NCBI GenBank assembly: GCA_051883555.1
Contig: JBJETY010000042.1
Span: forward strand, 1-7,957
Length of the DNA stretch: 7,957 nt
Source of the DNA: CAG-917 sp051883555
GTDB lineage: Bacteria; Bacillota; Clostridia; Christensenellales; CAG-917
Reading direction: 5' to 3'
Shown: positions 5,140 through 7,957 of the stretch, one piece after another
Position numbering within the stretch: position 1 is the first letter of the stretch
How the letters are laid out: the number at the start of each line of letters is the position of its first letter
Made by a program: the position numbers and the translations under genes
The notes under the pieces: model-generated
Told to the model about the DNA's origin: nothing
Database searches by the model: none
The model's input: only the letters and a program-made list of their open reading frames with translations

Positions 5140-6596
5140 GCAAACTTTATATCGATTACAATCCACAATACGTAAGAGCGGCGTTGACCGACGAAGCGGG
5201 GGAACTCGAAGATTTTTTCATTGAAAAAACGGCGATGAAAGGTCCTGTCGGCAATATTTATAAAGGTAAAGTCGAAAACGTCCTTTCGAGTATGAAAGCG
5301 GCTTTCGTCAACTTAGGTCTGGAAAAGAACGGCTTTCTTCACGTAGGGCAATCGCTTCTTGAAAGAAACGAAACTTTGCCTAAACTCAATTTGTCGGCGG
5401 GCGACAACGTCATGTGTCAGGTGGTAAAAGACCAGTTCGGAGATAAGGGCGTAAGGTTGTCGCTCGATATTACTTTGCCGGGGCGTTACGTGGTTTTTAT
5501 TCCTAACGCTAATATCGTCAGCGTATCGAGACGTATATCTTCAGAAGAACGCAAAGCGGAACTTGAAAATCTTGTAAAGGCCGCATTAAACGGCGAGACG
5601 GGCGCTATTTTAAGGACCGCCGCCGAAAAAGCTTCGGACGATGAAATTTTAGGCGAGCTTGACGAATTAAAAGCGCTATGGCTCGATATTAAAGAAAAGT
5701 ATCGCACGGCGCCTGAAAAGTCGGCGATTTTCAAAGAGGACGACTTGCTTCTTCGCACGCTGAGAGATTTTTCCTATTGCGATTTGTCGGAGATCGTTAC
5801 GAACGACGCTATAGCTTACGATATGGCAAAAAGAGAATTTCCTAATACCGCCGTTACGATGTATTCCGAACCGCAAAACGTGTTGTTGCATTACGGATTG
5901 GGAAGTCAGATAGAAACTTTGTCGAAAAGGGTAGTCGAACTCAGAAACGGCGGTTTTATAGTTATAGACCGTGCGGAAGCTCTTACCGCTATCGACGTAA
6001 ACACTGGAAAATTCATCGGCGGGAAAAATCTCGAAGACACCGTTTACAGGACTAATCTCGAAGCCGCCAAAGAGATTGCAAGGCAACTTAGGCTGAGAAA
6101 TATCGGCGGCATTATTATCGTCGATTTTATAGATATGACCGAACCGGAACACAGGGCGGGGCTTATGGAAACGCTGCAAGAAGAGGTTGCAAAGGACGGT
6201 ATGCGTACGACTGTTATGTCGATGACTTCTTTGGGACTTGTGGAAATGACCAGAAAGCGTAAGAGAGTGTCGATTGACAATTATCTTTTGCAGAAATGTC
6301 CGCATTGCGACAGGGGCTATACCGTATCGAACGAACATCTTATTATGGCATTGAGAGAAAAACTCGTGTCCATTTTATGCGATAACAGCGTTTCGGCAGT
6401 TCTTGTCAGAGCAAACCCTGAGATTGCCGAAAGCCTTTTTTGCACCAGAATGCTGTCGAAAGAATGTTCGACAATTTGGAAAGGAAAGAGAATTTATATA
6501 GTCAGCGACGACAGCATTGAAAGAGGTTGTGAAAAAACGCTTGCAATGGTCGGCTCTGTTCTTACCCTTCCTAACGGTGCCAGAATGTTATATTAG
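5136..6596 (+). CDS. rng: Ribonuclease G (RNase E/G family)
   Basis: RNase G is a single-strand-specific endoribonuclease involved in rRNA maturation and mRNA turnover. The 486-residue length is close to E. coli RNase G and lacks the long C-terminal scaffold of RNase E. An S1 RNA-binding domain spans about residues 35-125 (GNIYKGKVENVLSSMKAAFV, FLHVGQ). The DNase I-like catalytic region has AIDVNT with Asp287 and Asn289, and IVDFIDM with Asp330. The 43-residue spacing equals that of E. coli RNase E Asp303 and Asp346. The zinc-link motif CPHC (Cys388, Cys391) is intact and also at the E. coli spacing, so dimer or tetramer assembly is expected. The start overlaps the DUF2344 stop as ATGA, and no clear Shine-Dalgarno is visible, so translation probably depends on coupling. 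In many Clostridia rplU-prp-rpmA follow; here they do not. Confidence 0.94.
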   Translation: MSKLYIDYNPQYVRAALTDEAGELEDFFIEKTAMKGPVGNIYKGKVENVLSSMKAAFVNLGLEKNGFLHVGQSLLERNETLPKLNLSAGDNVMCQVVKDQFGDKGVRLSLDITLPGRYVVFIPNANIVSVSRRISSEERKAELENLVKAALNGETGAILRTAAEKASDDEILGELDELKALWLDIKEKYRTAPEKSAIFKEDDLLLRTLRDFSYCDLSEIVTNDAIAYDMAKREFPNTAVTMYSEPQNVLLHYGLGSQIETLSKRVVELRNGGFIVIDRAEALTAIDVNTGKFIGGKNLEDTVYRTNLEAAKEIARQLRLRNIGGIIIVDFIDMTEPEHRAGLMETLQEEVAKDGMRTTVMSMTSLGLVEMTRKRKRVSIDNYLLQKCPHCDRGYTVSNEHLIMALREKLVSILCDNSVSAVLVRANPEIAESLFCTRMLSKECSTIWKGKRIYIVSDDSIERGCEKTLAMVGSVLTLPNGARMLY

Positions 6597-6625
6597 TTGC
6601 CTTTTACGGCGCGTTATGGTATAAT
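6597..6625 (+). promoter_or_regulatory. Extended -10 SigA promoter producing a probably leaderless mRNA
   Basis: TTGCCT (6597-6602), a 17-base gap and TATAAT (6620-6625) form the promoter, with a TG one base before the -10 (6617-6618), the extended -10 form. The ATG at 6632 begins only 6 bases after the -10, which is where transcription itself should start. No ribosome binding site is present between them. Confidence 0.8.
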
Positions 6626-6631
6626 AAAATT

Positions 6632-7633
6632 ATGAAAGCATGGAGAATTGAAGGTCCTTCCGAATTGGAACTTGTCGAAGTAAAGGCAAAACGCGCGGCG
6701 GGACAGATAAGAGTTAAAATATCCGCATGTGCTTTGTCGGAAACCGATTTAGCTTATTATAGGGGTACTAATCACAGGGGCGGAATCGTTCCTTCTCACT
6801 CTGCCGTCGGTTACGTCAGCGAAGCGGATGAAGACAGCGGAATGAAGTTGGGGCAGCGAGTTGTAGTTTCTCCTTATATCGATGAAAGCGAAGTGGAAGT
6901 TGAAATTCCTAGTCAACGGAAAATAAGAATTATGGGAGTTGATATCGACGGCTTTTTGTGCGATTTCGTCAACGTTCCTAAGAGCAACGTCTATTTTCTC
7001 CCTGAGGGGATAAAAGACGACGAAGCGGTTTTTATCGACTATATTGCGCTTGCAAATCAGGTTATTGAGAATTTCGATTTTGAAAAGGGCGATTATCTGC
7101 TTATTATCGGGGCGTCCACGTTCGGATTGATTATCGCTCAGCTTGCGCTTTATTATCAGCTTGTTCCTATTGTCGTAGACAAGTACGACAACAGATTGAA
7201 ACTTGCTGAAGAATTGGGCGTTTATTATACGGTTAATTTCCGAAGAGATAATATCGACTTGGTTTTAAAAGAAATCACGGGCGGACGAATGGCGGACTTC
7301 ACCGTATTCGAGCCTAGAGAGCTCCCTTTTTCAATCGCTCACGACTATACCAAAGAAGGCGGTACGGTTGTAATTTCCGGCTATAACAATTTCGTTATGA
7401 GTTTCGACGCCGATATCGAAAAGATATTTGCTAAACAGATAACGATAAAAGGCGTTAACAACGGAATAGACGAAATTACGTCGGCAATAAATTTCTTGGC
7501 GAACAGAGTCGTTAAAACGGAAACTTTGGTCGGCGAAAAATTCGATTTTGAAAATGCGCCTCAGGCGTTTGAAAGTTGCCTGCATAGCGGCAGGAGCTAT
7601 GGTAAGGTGTTGATAAAATCGAAGAATATGTAG
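6632..7633 (+). CDS. Medium-chain dehydrogenase/reductase homologue without a standard zinc site
   Basis: This is a 333-residue cytoplasmic protein of the alcohol dehydrogenase-like MDR superfamily. The GroES-like N-terminal fold starts MKAWRIEGPSELELVEV. The NAD(P)-binding Rossmann domain has IIGASTFGLIIAQLA (Gly160, Ser162, Gly165, a relaxed GxGxxG), then VVDKYDNRLKLAEELG. Asp183 ends the second strand, which favours NAD over NADP. Catalytic zinc positions are changed: the CGICGSD motif reads CALSETD (Ser36 for Cys), GHE reads SHS (His56 kept, Glu lost), and the third ligand Glu is probably Asp136. The four-cysteine structural zinc loop is absent. It may be a zinc-independent reductase or have lost catalysis; the substrate cannot be predicted. 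The ATG at 6632 gives the family-typical start. It has its own promoter and a strong terminator at 7793-7820, so it can be a one-gene unit, although no terminator separates it from rng. Confidence 0.85.
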   Translation: MKAWRIEGPSELELVEVKAKRAAGQIRVKISACALSETDLAYYRGTNHRGGIVPSHSAVGYVSEADEDSGMKLGQRVVVSPYIDESEVEVEIPSQRKIRIMGVDIDGFLCDFVNVPKSNVYFLPEGIKDDEAVFIDYIALANQVIENFDFEKGDYLLIIGASTFGLIIAQLALYYQLVPIVVDKYDNRLKLAEELGVYYTVNFRRDNIDLVLKEITGGRMADFTVFEPRELPFSIAHDYTKEGGTVVISGYNNFVMSFDADIEKIFAKQITIKGVNNGIDEITSAINFLANRVVKTETLVGEKFDFENAPQAFESCLHSGRSYGKVLIKSKNM

Positions 7634-7792
7634 CAAAATAAGCACGTTGATTTAATACCGTTTTAACGCAATATCTTTAAACTTATCGTTGTTTAAAATT
7701 TATCGATTTATAACGGCAATAAAACGGCAAGATTAGCGATATGCATTTTTCAGATTAAATAATTAGAAATTAAATAATAAAGAATGTTATTA
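7634..7792. repeat. Non-coding stretch with short tandem duplications
   Basis: No gene is visible. Three neighbouring duplications occur: TTTAAACTTATCG / TTTAAAATTTATCG (7676-7688, 7692-7705), AACGGCAA twice (7712-7719, 7723-7730; 11-base step) and ATTAAATAAT twice (7754-7763, 7769-7778; 15-base step). The pattern resembles 225-502 before spoIVFB. Confidence 0.65.
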
Positions 7793-7820
7793 AAAAAAGG
7801 AGCGTTTTCGCTCCTTTTTT
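7793..7820 (+). terminator. Strong intrinsic terminator after the MDR gene
   Basis: AAAAAAGGAGCG (7793-7804) pairs perfectly with CGCTCCTTTTTT (7809-7820) around a TTTT loop. The A-run before and T-run after make it usable on both strands, so it could also stop a convergent transcript from the right. It lies about 160 bases past the MDR stop codon. Confidence 0.93.
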
Positions 7821-7957
7821 AAACTGTTTTTAACTTAATAAAAAGTCATACCTAAAAGGCATAAACTTAAAGTTGTAATATATGGAAAGGCTTTTGTTAT
7901 TTAACGATAATTTTTTTCGTTAACGGCTATATAGCATAACGGGTAAATCAAAATTAT
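7821..7957. other. Non-coding tail at the right edge
   Basis: No gene or convincing promoter is visible on either strand. A 7-bp inverted repeat TTAACGA/TCGTTAA (7901-7907, 7917-7923) encloses a T-rich loop, and GCTATATAGC (7926-7935) is a 10-base palindrome. Either could be an upstream control element of a gene beyond the window. Confidence 0.5.

Noticed and set aside
5676..6338. 220-codon open frame on the minus strand opposite rng
   Set aside because: It covers the RNase G catalytic region, where all key residues are intact on the plus strand. The minus-strand product looks like no family and has no ribosome binding site that I can see.
7901..7923. Second intrinsic terminator at the right edge
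   Set aside because: The stem is only 7 bp and A/T-rich, the T-run is in the loop instead of after the stem, and no gene is seen that it would end.

Overview
The window looks like a chromosomal core segment from a Clostridia-like member of the Bacillota. Four things point there: a minE end, a SpoIVFB-type sporulation protease, the paired radical SAM / DUF2344 genes and an RNase G gene, an assembly familiar from clostridial chromosomes. The DNA is AT-leaning, with A/T-rich intergenic stretches and SigA-like promoters. I cannot name a genus. No phage, transposon, CRISPR, rRNA or tRNA was recognised.

Layout, all genes on the + strand. (1) 1-209: the 3' part of minE, cut by the window edge. (2) 210-564: a 355-base non-coding stretch made largely of short, adjacent, imperfect tandem duplications, ending in a candidate SigE-type (mother-cell) promoter. 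(3) 565-1786: a two-gene unit, an 86-residue one-helix membrane protein in the slot where SpoIVFA might be expected, overlapping the M50 intramembrane protease SpoIVFB. (4) 1800-6596: a tight four-gene operon behind a near-consensus SigA promoter. It encodes a ROK-family sugar kinase, a TIGR03960-type radical SAM protein, its DUF2344/TIGR03936 partner and ribonuclease G. The genes overlap by 13, 4 and 4 bases. A perfect 20-base palindrome lies just before the RNase G start. (5) 6597-7633: a medium-chain dehydrogenase/reductase homologue with its own extended -10 promoter placed so close to the ATG that the mRNA should be leaderless. Its zinc-ligand positions are largely replaced. (6) 7634-7957: non-coding, with further tandem duplications, a strong 12-bp-stem terminator at 7793-7820, and a tail in which I see no gene.

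How the parts relate: MinE places the septum. The SpoIVFB unit, if the SigE promoter is real, belongs to the mother-cell programme that activates a late sigma factor by cleavage within the membrane. The radical SAM/DUF2344 pair is a conserved two-protein enzyme of unproven substrate that commonly travels with RNase G, which suggests an RNA or ribosome-linked job. The ROK kinase at the head of that operon probably phosphorylates glucose or a similar sugar, and no functional link to the others is visible. Most of the window is ordinary core genome. The less ordinary parts are the small protein before SpoIVFB, the palindrome before rng, the zinc-less leaderless dehydrogenase and the duplication-rich intergenic DNA.
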